A stretch of DNA of 64,000 nt from UBA668 sp041918155 (GTDB lineage: Bacteria; Actinomycetota; Acidimicrobiia; Acidimicrobiales; Ilumatobacteraceae): contig JAYRWH010000018.1 of the NCBI GenBank assembly GCA_041918155.1, positions 67,448 through 131,447 on the forward strand, in the 5' to 3' direction. The notes below the pieces were generated by a model that saw nothing but the letters and a program-made list of their open reading frames with translations, was not told the DNA's origin and did not search any database. Numbering within the stretch: position 1 is the stretch's first letter; every line of letters starts with the position of its first letter. Of the stretch, positions 8,859 through 16,759 are shown one piece after another. Position numbers and translations under genes: made by a program.

Positions 8859-10337
8859 ATGCGGACTCATCGGATTCGGATCCTGACCGGGGTGCTTGCA
8901 CTCGTGGCCGTCGGCATGGTGCTGATGCCGTCGACGTCGGAGGCCACGACGCCTCGGCGCTACACGGCGACATCGGCGCCGGCCAACATCATCGGCGGTG
9001 TTCCTACGCCAGTGACCGTGACGGTGACGAACACAACCTCGACAGATCGGAACCGCGACGACCGCGACGAGCACTCCGAGCGCTCGGGCCTCAGCATCGG
9101 GGCCGCCCGGGTGGTTGTACCGATCGGTATGCGCGTCACCGGCCCGATCAACCTCGTGTATCGCACCGCCGACGGTGTGCGCCCGCTGCCCGAGGGCACC
9201 CGGGTGCGTTTCAACGTCACCGAGCGGCGTATCGAGGTGACGAATACCAAGGTCATGCCCGGCGCCTCGCTCGACATCACGGTCACCGTCGACGCCTGCC
9301 CGGCGGGTTCCTATGCGTGGGCCACCGACACCCGCCAGTCCAACGAATTCCACGGCTCGGAGAACAAGTTCGTGCGCGTGGGTGTCGACCCCGTCACCAC
9401 GATCCGTCCGCAGGACGCCTGTCGGCTTGCGTTCACCGGCCAGCCGACGAACACCTTCCCGGGAACGATCATCACGACCACGCCCTATGGCGGAGCCCCG
9501 TCCACGCCGGTCGCGGTCACCGCGGTGGCCGGAAACGGCACCCCGCTCACCTGGTGGTCGACCGCGATCACCGTCACCGTCGCCGGCGGCGATCCGGCGG
9601 CAACGCTCAGTGGGGGCGGCGCGGCCGGCCCGGTGAATGGCACCGCGAGCTACACGCCGTCTCTCGACAAGAAGAGCAACACGCCGTACACGCTGAACGC
9701 CACGTCCCCCGGTCTCGTCGCGGGAACGTCGAACGGGTTCATCGTCAAGTTCGGCGCGAGCGTCGAGTGCACGGAGGCCCAGCCGTGCTCGACTCCGCCC
9801 GTTCCCGGCCCGAACGGCGGCACTGCCCAGGCGACGGTCGACCAGAACGTCAGCGGCACCCTGGCGACCGAGTGGGATCCCGAGGGTGAGCCGGCCCCGG
9901 ACTGCGCCGGCTACGAGGAGATGCCGAGCACGGTGTTCTTCAATCTCTCGGGCGGCACTGGCTCGTTCGCCGGGCTGACCAAGACCGTCACGCTCGTGGC
10001 CCCGATTCCCGCCGGCTCGACGAGCAAGGACGAGGCGTGGGAGCACCAGGTGTGCTTCCGTGCGCCCTACGCGTTCCCCGGCTTCGAGATCGCGGATCTC
10101 CTGCACGTCGTCACGGATGCCGACTTCGTACACACCACCGCCCACCAGGTGGCCGGTGCGGGCACGACGGCGACCGATGACGACCGCTGGCAGGCCCTGC
10201 TGTTCACGTGCTCGCTGGTGCCCTCGCCCGAGCCCTGCGTGATCTCGCGTACTGTCACGATTGCCCCGACGGCGAACACTCCGGGATCCGTCACCATCGT
10301 GTTGCGGGTGCCCGCCGGCGATCCCTGGGCGCGCTGA
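8859..10337 (+). CDS. secreted or surface protein of unknown function, Thr/Val-rich
   Basis: 492 aa from ATG 8859, chosen because it starts a typical signal peptide (MRTHRIRILTGVLALVAVGM, cleavage likely near SEA-TT); an open frame continues upstream to 8766 without such a signal. The mature protein is rich in Thr, Val, Pro and Gly and reads as beta-sandwich repeats (PTPVTVTVTNTT, TPVAVTAVAGNG), like bacterial surface or adhesin modules. Only a few cysteines are present (CTEAQPC, CAGY). It ends 7 bp before the double-cyclase gene. No family recognised. The 210 bp between this start and the divergent MFS-CNB gene show no clear operator. Confidence 0.75.
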   Translation: MRTHRIRILTGVLALVAVGMVLMPSTSEATTPRRYTATSAPANIIGGVPTPVTVTVTNTTSTDRNRDDRDEHSERSGLSIGAARVVVPIGMRVTGPINLVYRTADGVRPLPEGTRVRFNVTERRIEVTNTKVMPGASLDITVTVDACPAGSYAWATDTRQSNEFHGSENKFVRVGVDPVTTIRPQDACRLAFTGQPTNTFPGTIITTTPYGGAPSTPVAVTAVAGNGTPLTWWSTAITVTVAGGDPAATLSGGGAAGPVNGTASYTPSLDKKSNTPYTLNATSPGLVAGTSNGFIVKFGASVECTEAQPCSTPPVPGPNGGTAQATVDQNVSGTLATEWDPEGEPAPDCAGYEEMPSTVFFNLSGGTGSFAGLTKTVTLVAPIPAGSTSKDEAWEHQVCFRAPYAFPGFEIADLLHVVTDADFVHTTAHQVAGAGTTATDDDRWQALLFTCSLVPSPEPCVISRTVTIAPTANTPGSVTIVLRVPAGDPWAR

Positions 10338-10344
10338 CCAGCGC

Positions 10345-13300
10345 ATGACCTGCCCGGGGTGCAACGCCTCCGTCGACCCCGGGTGGCAGTACTGCGTCTT
10401 CTGTGCCGCACCGCTTGGGGAGCGCGCGAGCGGGGGGGCCCGTGAGCATCTGGTGACGGTCGTCGTCTCGGACCTCAAGGGCTCGACCGCCCTCGCCGAG
10501 CGGCTCGACCCTGAGCGGTTGCGGGCCGTGCTCGACGACTACTTCGACGAACTCGGCGCGGTGCTGGAGTCGTACGGCGGCCGCATCGAGAAGCGCATCG
10601 GCGATGCGATGGTGACCGTGTTCGGCCTGCCAACTGCGCAGCCCGACGACGCAGTGCGAGCCGTGGCCGCGGTCGCCGAGGCCCAGGCGACGCTCGCTGC
10701 GCTCAACGACCGGCTCGACCGCTCGTTCGCCGTCCGCCTCGTCAACCGCACTGGGGTGGCGACCGGATCGGTCGTGTTCATCGACGCCGGCGGCGGCCAC
10801 CGGATGCTCGCCGGCCCGGCGTTCGAGATGGCGAGTGCGCTCGAACCCGTCGCCCCGCCCCTGGAGGCCCTGCTCGCGCCGTCGACCGCGGATCTGGTCG
10901 AAGAGGTCGCCGACCTGGAGTGGACCGATGTGCCCGGCACGGCCCGCGCCGCGGCACCGGTGCGGGCGGCTCGCCTCGTGAGCGTCGCCGAAGGGGTGGA
11001 CCGTGCCGTCGGAGCCGACACCGACGGGTGCTGCCCGGCCTGTGGCGCTGCGCTCGCGCCGGTTGTAGGCCCCGATGCGAGTGGCAACGGGTTGCCGTTT
11101 CCGCTGTGGAAGTGGTGCCCTCAGTGCGCGGCGCCGATCATCAGCTCGGCCAAGCGCCGCGACAGCCGGCGCACGCTGACGATCGTGTTCGGCGACCTGC
11201 AGGCCGTCACCGACGACGCGGGCGCCGCCCAGCAGGCGACGGCCCGCTGCTTCGAGGCCCTGCGCGGCGCGCTGGAGCGCCATGGTGGGACCGTCGAGAA
11301 ATACATCGGCGATGCGGTGATGGCGGTGTTCGGCCTCGTGCAGCGCAACGAGGACGACGCGATGCGGGCGATCAAGGCCGCGCTGGAGATGCAGCACATC
11401 GTCGATGCGATCAACTCCGGTGCCGCCGGGATCGAAATCGGCGAAGGGGTGGTGCTCGAACTGCGCATCGGCGTGAACACCGGCCCGGTGATCGCCGGCG
11501 ATCCCCGCCTCGGGCAGCGGCTCGTCACTGGTGACGCGGTCAACGTCGCCGCCCGGCTGGAGCAGACGGCATTCCTCGGCGCGGTCGTGATCGGCGGCCT
11601 CACCCGCCGCCTCGCCGGGCCGAGCGCGCTCGTGATCGAACTCGAGCCGCTCACTCTGAAGGGCAAGTCCGAGCCGGTGAAGGCGTATCGCGTATTGGAG
11701 ATCGACGAGCGCGCCGGGCGCGGCGACGCGCGCCCGATGATCGGTCGCGGTCGCGAGTTGAGCATGCTCGCTTCGGCCTTCCTTGCGGCCGAGCGCGAGC
11801 GGGTGGCGCGGCGCGTCGACATCATCGGCGATCCGGGCATCGGCAAGAGCCGCGTCGTGCAGGCGCTCGCTGATCGCGTGAAGGGGCGGGCCACGGTGCT
11901 TCGTGGTGCCTGCCTGCCGTACGGGGAAGGCATCACGTTCTGGCCCGTGTTGGAGATCCTGGCCGAGGCCGCCGGGTTCGGCTCGGCGAACAGCGCCGAG
12001 GAGGTGCGGGCAGCGATCGGTCGAGCGGTGCACGGCGACGAAGCGGCCTCCGCTCGGCTCGCCTCGCTCGCGGGTGTGTATGACGTGCAGTACCCGCTCG
12101 CCGAGCTGTTCTGGGCCGTGCGCATCCTCCTCGAGCATGCCGCCCTCGAGCGGCCCGTCATCGTCGTGTTCGAGGGCTTCCAGTGGGCGGAGCCGACGTT
12201 GCGCGACCTCGTTCAGTCCGTGCAGGGGTCGGTGCAGGACGCGTCGGTGTTGCTGTTGACCGTTGCCCGTAGCGATGCCGACGGTGACGTATCACATGAG
12301 TCGCCCGACGCGCTGCACATCGGACCGCTCTCCGAGCAGGAGACCGACACGCTCATCCAGAGCTTGCTCGGCGCCAGGCTGCCCAAGGAGCTGATGGCCC
12401 GCATCCGCAGTGGGGCGGCCGGCAACCCGCTGTTCGTCGAACAGTTCCTCACGATGCTCGTGGACGACGAGCGGTTGGTGGCCACCGGTGAGGGCGGCGT
12501 CTGGCGGCTGACGGGCGCCGTCGCCGACCTCTCCGTGCCACCATCGGTGGAGGCGCTGCTGGCATCTCGCGTGGATTCGCTCGGCGACGGCGAACGCGGA
12601 GCGCTCGAACCGGCGGCCGTGATCGGGCCGGATTTCGCCCGCGACGCGGTGCTGGCAGTGCTCGCTCACGAGTCGCCCGTCGACGACGCTCTCGCTCAGC
12701 TCGGTACCCGGCGGCTCATCGAGGCCCACCCCGAGCCGGATGTGGTGGCCGATCACCGCTTCCGCAGCCTGATGCTGCGCGATGTCGTCTACGACGGCCT
12801 GCTGAAGCGCGACCGGTGGGGCATGCATCTGCGCTACGCCGAGTGGCTGGAATCGCTGCCCGAGCTCGAGGGGCGCCTTGTCGAGTTCGAGGAGGTGCTT
12901 GGCTACCACCTGGAACGTTCGTACGTGTTTGCCGGCGAGGTGGCCTCAGCCGGGGATGGAGCTGCAGAGATCGGCCGCCGCGCGTCGCGCTACCTGGCCT
13001 CGGCCGGCGACCGGGCGTGGGCGCGCGGCGACATGCACGCGGCGGCCAACCTGCTGGGGCGGGCGACGACGACGCTCGCCCCCGACGACGTCGAGCGCCC
13101 CCCGCTCGCCCTGCGCGCCGGCGAGGCGCGGGTGGAGACTGGCGAGTTCAAGGCCGCGCTCGAGCTGTTCGCCGAGGCCGAGGCCGCCGGTGAACGGCGC
13201 GGCGACGACGCGCTCGTGGCCGCCGCACGCCTGGCCCGGGTGGTGCTGCGCTACCAGAGCGGCGACGGCGTCACCGATGCCGAGGCCCTCGCCGAAGTGG

Positions 13301-14223
13301 GCGTGCTGACGCCGGCGCTACGCGCCGCGGGCGACCAGCGCAGCCTGGCCCGCGGTCACTACGTGGAGATGCTCGTCGAGCTCACCCACTGTCAGTTCGG
13401 GGCGACCGAGGTCCATGCGTTGGCCAGTGTTTCGGCAGCCCGCGCCGCGGGCGACCTCACGATGGAGGGCCGCACACTGCCGTTGTTGTCCGTGGTCGCG
13501 CTGCATGGCCCGCTCCCGGTCGACGAGGCCGTGCCCCTTTGTGAGGGCATCGTCGAGCGTCTTGGGGCCGACCGCCGCTCGCAGGCGATGGCCGAGCGCT
13601 ACCTCGGGGTGCTACTCGCCATGCAGGATCGGATGGAGGAAGGCCGCGCGCTGTGCGAGACCGCCCGCGACCTGCTCGCAGAGCTGGGTTGGCAGTTCGA
13701 CCTCGCGCTCGTGGGCCTGGAGCTCGGTCCGCTGGAGATGATGGCCGACCGACCCGAGGCTGCCGAGGCAGCGCTACGCGCCGGCTACGAGGAGCTCGAC
13801 GCGATGGGCGAACAGAACTACATCTCCACCGTCGCCGCGCTGCTGGCCGAGTCGCTGTGCCGCCAGGGTCGTCACGAGGAGGCCGAGGGATTCGCCGCTC
13901 GCGCCGCCGAGGTGGCTGCGCCCGACGACGTGATCACCCAGGCGTTCGTGCGCGCGGTGCAGGCCAAGGTGGCCTCCGCCCGGGGTGAGCATGCGATCGC
14001 GCTGGCCGTCGCCCAGGAGGCGGTCGACCTGCTGGCCGCCACCGACGACATCAACTCGCAGGCCGACGTGCTGTTCGACCTCGCGCTCGTCACGCAGGCG
14101 GCCGGTGATCGTGCCGGTGCACTGGTCGCGGCGGAGGCCAGTCGACACCGCTACAGCGCCAAGGGCTGCCGCCCGGGCGCGCGCCGCGCGGGAGCGCTGG
14201 TGCATTCGCTCACAGCTGGATGA
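10345..14223 (+). CDS. tandem class III nucleotide cyclase - AAA ATPase - TPR-like regulator
   Basis: 1292 aa. Order: zinc ribbon (C3, C6, C17, C20); cyclase domain 1 (about 35-200) with metal Asp43 (VSDLKGST) and Asp87 (RIGDAMVTVFG); a second Cys pair set (CCPACG, WCPQCAAP) near 230-265; cyclase domain 2 (about 275-445) with Asp284, Asp323 and a full GDAVNVAARLE motif (Asn400, Arg404); an AAA ATPase with Walker A GDPGIGKSR around Lys501; and a helical TPR-like half to the C-terminus. In domain 1 the transition-state Asn and Arg are replaced by Glu161 and Ala165. Family members with one cyclase domain are common in actinobacteria; the duplication is less usual. It probably makes cAMP. The start is ATG 10345, directly before the zinc ribbon. 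Confidence 0.9.
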   Translation: MTCPGCNASVDPGWQYCVFCAAPLGERASGGAREHLVTVVVSDLKGSTALAERLDPERLRAVLDDYFDELGAVLESYGGRIEKRIGDAMVTVFGLPTAQPDDAVRAVAAVAEAQATLAALNDRLDRSFAVRLVNRTGVATGSVVFIDAGGGHRMLAGPAFEMASALEPVAPPLEALLAPSTADLVEEVADLEWTDVPGTARAAAPVRAARLVSVAEGVDRAVGADTDGCCPACGAALAPVVGPDASGNGLPFPLWKWCPQCAAPIISSAKRRDSRRTLTIVFGDLQAVTDDAGAAQQATARCFEALRGALERHGGTVEKYIGDAVMAVFGLVQRNEDDAMRAIKAALEMQHIVDAINSGAAGIEIGEGVVLELRIGVNTGPVIAGDPRLGQRLVTGDAVNVAARLEQTAFLGAVVIGGLTRRLAGPSALVIELEPLTLKGKSEPVKAYRVLEIDERAGRGDARPMIGRGRELSMLASAFLAAERERVARRVDIIGDPGIGKSRVVQALADRVKGRATVLRGACLPYGEGITFWPVLEILAEAAGFGSANSAEEVRAAIGRAVHGDEAASARLASLAGVYDVQYPLAELFWAVRILLEHAALERPVIVVFEGFQWAEPTLRDLVQSVQGSVQDASVLLLTVARSDADGDVSHESPDALHIGPLSEQETDTLIQSLLGARLPKELMARIRSGAAGNPLFVEQFLTMLVDDERLVATGEGGVWRLTGAVADLSVPPSVEALLASRVDSLGDGERGALEPAAVIGPDFARDAVLAVLAHESPVDDALAQLGTRRLIEAHPEPDVVADHRFRSLMLRDVVYDGLLKRDRWGMHLRYAEWLESLPELEGRLVEFEEVLGYHLERSYVFAGEVASAGDGAAEIGRRASRYLASAGDRAWARGDMHAAANLLGRATTTLAPDDVERPPLALRAGEARVETGEFKAALELFAEAEAAGERRGDDALVAAARLARVVLRYQSGDGVTDAEALAEVGVLTPALRAAGDQRSLARGHYVEMLVELTHCQFGATEVHALASVSAARAAGDLTMEGRTLPLLSVVALHGPLPVDEAVPLCEGIVERLGADRRSQAMAERYLGVLLAMQDRMEEGRALCETARDLLAELGWQFDLALVGLELGPLEMMADRPEAAEAALRAGYEELDAMGEQNYISTVAALLAESLCRQGRHEEAEGFAARAAEVAAPDDVITQAFVRAVQAKVASARGEHAIALAVAQEAVDLLAATDDINSQADVLFDLALVTQAAGDRAGALVAAEASRHRYSAKGCRPGARRAGALVHSLTAG

Positions 14224-15049
14224 TGTCGCCCTCCACGGCGATGTCGACACGAAGCCCGGCGGGAATGGTGAGGCCGGCGTGAAGCGCGGCGACCTGCTCA
14301 TCGGTGCGCGTCGGGTCGTGGTGGAACAACAGCACCCGGCCGACGTCGCACGCCGCCCCAAGCGTGACCGCGTAGTCGGCCGCGGCGTGGCCCCACGTGC
14401 TGCGCGTCGGGAACTCGGTAGCGGTGTACTGGGCGTCGTGCACCATGACATCGACGCCTTGCACCAACTCGATCGCAGCGGGGTGCAACGCCCCCAGGCC
14501 GTCGTGGCCGGGGCCGAAATCGGCGGGTGCGTGGTCGGAGAGGTACGCGAACGAGGTGCGCCCGTCGCTGATGCGCAGGCCCATCGTGCGCCCACCCTTG
14601 TGCGGGATCTCGCGGGTGGTGACGGTGAAGCCCTCGACCTCCATCGTCGTCTCGCCGTACGTGCCGAACGTCCATTCGCCACGAAGTTGGTGGGTTCCGA
14701 TCGGGAAGAACGGCGGCGACATGAACCGCTCGAGCAGCACCTCGGCCGACTGCCCTTGCTCGGGGAGCAGCAGCTTCACACGCGCTCCCGGCCGGTCTCC
14801 GGCGGGGAAGAAGGGCAAGCCCATGATGTGGTCCCAGTGCAGGTGGCCCACGAGCAGGGTGCCGCGGAAGGTGTCGCCCTGCATCATCTCGCTGAGGCGG
14901 CGCAGGCCAGTGCCCGCGTCGAGCACGAGCGCGGGGTGCTCGTCGGTGTCGTGGGCCAGTGCCACGCACGACGTGTGGCCCCCCACGCCGATGAACTCGG
15001 CGCCGACCGCAGGCTGTGAGCCACGAACGCCGCAGAGGTACACCCGCAC
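14210..15049 (-). CDS. metallo-beta-lactamase-fold hydrolase (RNase Z / phosphodiesterase-like)
   Basis: 279 aa. The metal motif HLHWDHIMG near residue 69 and further ligands SDHAP near 171 and FHHDP near 243 define a metallo-beta-lactamase fold. The overall layout (N-terminal CGVRGSQP, a GGHTSCVAL strand, LVLDAGTGLRRL) matches the branch containing RNase Z, PhnP and class II-type cyclic-nucleotide phosphodiesterases. It is convergent with the cyclase gene, overlapping it by 14 bp, and divergent from the hydrogenase operon. A role in cyclic nucleotide breakdown is suggested by context only. ATG 15049 starts directly on the conserved strand. Confidence 0.85.
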   Translation of the reverse strand: MRVYLCGVRGSQPAVGAEFIGVGGHTSCVALAHDTDEHPALVLDAGTGLRRLSEMMQGDTFRGTLLVGHLHWDHIMGLPFFPAGDRPGARVKLLLPEQGQSAEVLLERFMSPPFFPIGTHQLRGEWTFGTYGETTMEVEGFTVTTREIPHKGGRTMGLRISDGRTSFAYLSDHAPADFGPGHDGLGALHPAAIELVQGVDVMVHDAQYTATEFPTRSTWGHAAADYAVTLGAACDVGRVLLFHHDPTRTDEQVAALHAGLTIPAGLRVDIAVEGDIIQL

Positions 15050-15084
15050 CCGGTCGAGGCTATCGGCGTGCCCGCTTGCGACAT

Positions 15085-15100
15085 TGTGAATAGATTCACA
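15085..15100. promoter_or_regulatory. CRP/FNR-type operator, perfect TGTGA-N6-TCACA
   Basis: The sequence TTGTGAATAGATTCACAA at 15084-15101 is a palindrome with 8-bp arms and a 2-bp centre. Its core matches the CRP/GlxR consensus TGTGA-N6-TCACA exactly. It lies in the 103-bp gap between the divergent metallo-beta-lactamase gene and the first hydrogenase gene, 52 bp before the ATG at 15153. A cAMP-receptor-type regulator is the expected binder (established motif); that it acts here is inference. Confidence 0.75.
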
Positions 15101-15108
15101 AGGTCCTT

Positions 15109-15126
15109 CGCCCCTTGTGAGGGGCG
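15109..15126. repeat. hairpin-forming inverted repeat in the hydrogenase leader
   Basis: CGCCCCT-TGTG-AGGGGCG, a perfect 7-bp inverted repeat with a 4-base loop, 26 bp before the hydrogenase beta-subunit ATG and 8 bp after the CRP-type site. There is no T-run after it, so it is not an intrinsic terminator. It could be a second operator or a leader-mRNA hairpin. Confidence 0.5.
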
Positions 15127-15152
15127 ACCGTTGTGGGCCACGCTGACTGTCG

Positions 15153-16304
15153 ATGGCCAGTCTCCCCGATCCGGCTGTCGCGGCGTTGCAACCGCGAACA
15201 GGACTCGACGCGCTCGTGCGTGCGCTCGCCGACGATGGCTACCGCGTGGTCGGCCCGGTCGTGCACGATGGCGTCATCGAGTACGCCGAAGTGGCGAGCG
15301 GCGACGAACTGCCCACGGGTGTGCGGGTCGAACAGGCCCCCGGGCGTTGGCGGCTTCGGCACGACGGCGCGCAGCGGTTCTCTTGGACGCCGGGCGCCGA
15401 TTCGTGGAAGAAGTTCGTGTTCCCGCCCCGCCAGGAGGTGCTGCGCATCCGCCGCACCGACGGCTCGTTCGTGGTGTCGCCACCTGCGGCGCCCGATCGG
15501 CCGCTGGCGCTGATCGGTGCGCGCGACTGTGAACTGAAGGCGCTCGGCATTCTCGACCGGGTGGAACTCGACCCTGAGCACCCCGACCCGCGGTACGGGC
15601 AACGGCGTGCGGGGATCTTCGTGGTGGCGGTCACCTGTGGCGTGCCGTCGGCCACTTGTTGGTGCACTTCGATCGGCGGTGGCCCCCGGCCCGACCGCGG
15701 TTACGACGTCCTCCTGACCGAGGTCGACGATGCCGCCGGCCACCGCCTGGTCGCCGAAGCCGGCAGCGACCAGGGGCGGGTCCTCCTCGCCCGTATGGGC
15801 GCGCCGGCTCCCGGCGACGCGGATCTCGCTGCGGCCACGGCTGTTGCAGCGGCCGCCGCTGCAGCGATGCCTCGGCGCCTTCGCGGCGAGCGCTTGCCCG
15901 AGCTGCTGGCCGGCCAGGATCGCCATCCGCGCTGGGACGACATCGCTGCCCGCTGCCTGAGTTGCGGCAACTGCACGATGGTCTGCCCCACGTGCTTCTG
16001 CTCGACCTTCGATGATCACACGAGTCTCACCGTCGACGGCTCGGGCGTGGTCGAAACCGTGCGCGAGCAGTCTTGGGCGTCGTGCTTCCAGCTCGACCAT
16101 TCGTATCTCGGCGGTCACCCGGTACGCGCCACGACGGCGGCGCGGTATCGCCAGTGGCTCACCCACAAGCTGCAGACGTGGCCGGAGCAGTTCGGCACGC
16201 CGGGCTGCGTCGGTTGCGGACGCTGTACCACTTGGTGCCCGGCGGGAATCGACATCGTGCACGAGGCCGGAGTACTGACTGCATCGGGAGGCGAGCCCCG
16301 ATGA
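15153..16304 (+). CDS. hydB-like: hydrogenase beta subunit, 4Fe-4S dicluster electron-transfer protein (HyhB/HydB-like)
   Basis: 383 aa. The C-terminal part has two ferredoxin-like cysteine groups: CLSCGNCTMVCPTCFC near residues 270-285 and CVGCGRCTTWCP near 351-362. The N-terminal half (GARDCELKALGILD, YDVLLTEVDD) matches the beta subunit of sulfhydrogenase/group 3b [NiFe]-hydrogenases, which passes electrons between the hydrogenase module and the FAD/NAD(P) subunit. It is cytoplasmic. It is the first gene of the operon; the stop overlaps the next start by 4 bp (ATGA). No clear ribosome-binding site precedes ATG 15153. Confidence 0.9.
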   Translation: MASLPDPAVAALQPRTGLDALVRALADDGYRVVGPVVHDGVIEYAEVASGDELPTGVRVEQAPGRWRLRHDGAQRFSWTPGADSWKKFVFPPRQEVLRIRRTDGSFVVSPPAAPDRPLALIGARDCELKALGILDRVELDPEHPDPRYGQRRAGIFVVAVTCGVPSATCWCTSIGGGPRPDRGYDVLLTEVDDAAGHRLVAEAGSDQGRVLLARMGAPAPGDADLAAATAVAAAAAAAMPRRLRGERLPELLAGQDRHPRWDDIAARCLSCGNCTMVCPTCFCSTFDDHTSLTVDGSGVVETVREQSWASCFQLDHSYLGGHPVRATTAARYRQWLTHKLQTWPEQFGTPGCVGCGRCTTWCPAGIDIVHEAGVLTASGGEPR

Positions 16305-16759
16305 GCACGATCCACGAACAGCTCGCCACTCATCCGTTCTTCACCGGCTTCGCGCCGGCCATGGTCGACCGCATCGCCGGGTTCACCGGCGAGCGCACCT
16401 ACGCCAAGGGCGCCCTGGTGGCCCATGAGGGCACCGACGCCGATCTGTTCCATCTGGTGCTTGCCGGCCGCGCCGGGATCGAGATCGTCGCCCCGGGAGT
16501 TCGCCCGATGGTGATTTCCACGGTGCACGGCGGTGAAGTGATCGGCTGGTCGTGGTTCGTCGAGCCGCATCGCTGGCACTTCGACGTCGTGGCCCTCGAT
16601 GATCTGCACACACTCGCCGTCGACGCTGCCGAACTGCGTGCCGCGTGCGACGACGATCACGAGTTGGGCTATCGCCTCGCCCGGCGCCTCACTCAGGTGG
16701 TGGCCTCGCGTGTGGAGGCGACCCGTCATCAGGTGGTGGATCTGTATGGCCGTCGTTGA
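16301..16759 (+). CDS. cyclic-nucleotide-binding domain protein inside the hydrogenase operon
   Basis: 152 aa, essentially one CNB/CAP_ED beta-barrel plus a C-terminal helix: FHLVLAGRAGIEIV, then GGEVIGWSWFVEPHRWHFDVVA in the place of the phosphate-binding cassette. A helix-turn-helix is absent, so it is not a CRP-type DNA-binding protein. The cassette lacks the usual GE.ALL..PR.A pattern (it has GEVIGWSWFVEPHRW), so ligand binding may be altered or lost. It overlaps both neighbours (ATGA upstream, 14 bp downstream), so it is made with the hydrogenase subunits and probably binds or regulates the complex. Its exact role is unknown. Confidence 0.85.
   Translation: MSTIHEQLATHPFFTGFAPAMVDRIAGFTGERTYAKGALVAHEGTDADLFHLVLAGRAGIEIVAPGVRPMVISTVHGGEVIGWSWFVEPHRWHFDVVALDDLHTLAVDAAELRAACDDDHELGYRLARRLTQVVASRVEATRHQVVDLYGRR

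Noticed and set aside
8790..10478. 562-residue open frame antisense to the secreted protein
   Set aside because: Arg-rich without domains; the plus-strand frame has a clean signal peptide and normal composition.
10291..12138. 615-residue open frame antisense to the cyclase
   Set aside because: His/Arg/Gly-rich composition typical of the antisense of GC-rich codons; fully inside a strongly supported gene.
15109..15126. Riboswitch in the hydrogenase leader
   Set aside because: Only one short hairpin is visible; no known aptamer architecture (for example NiCo) can be drawn.
16301..16759. CRP-family transcription factor call for the CNB gene
   Set aside because: At 152 residues there is no helix-turn-helix after the CNB domain.
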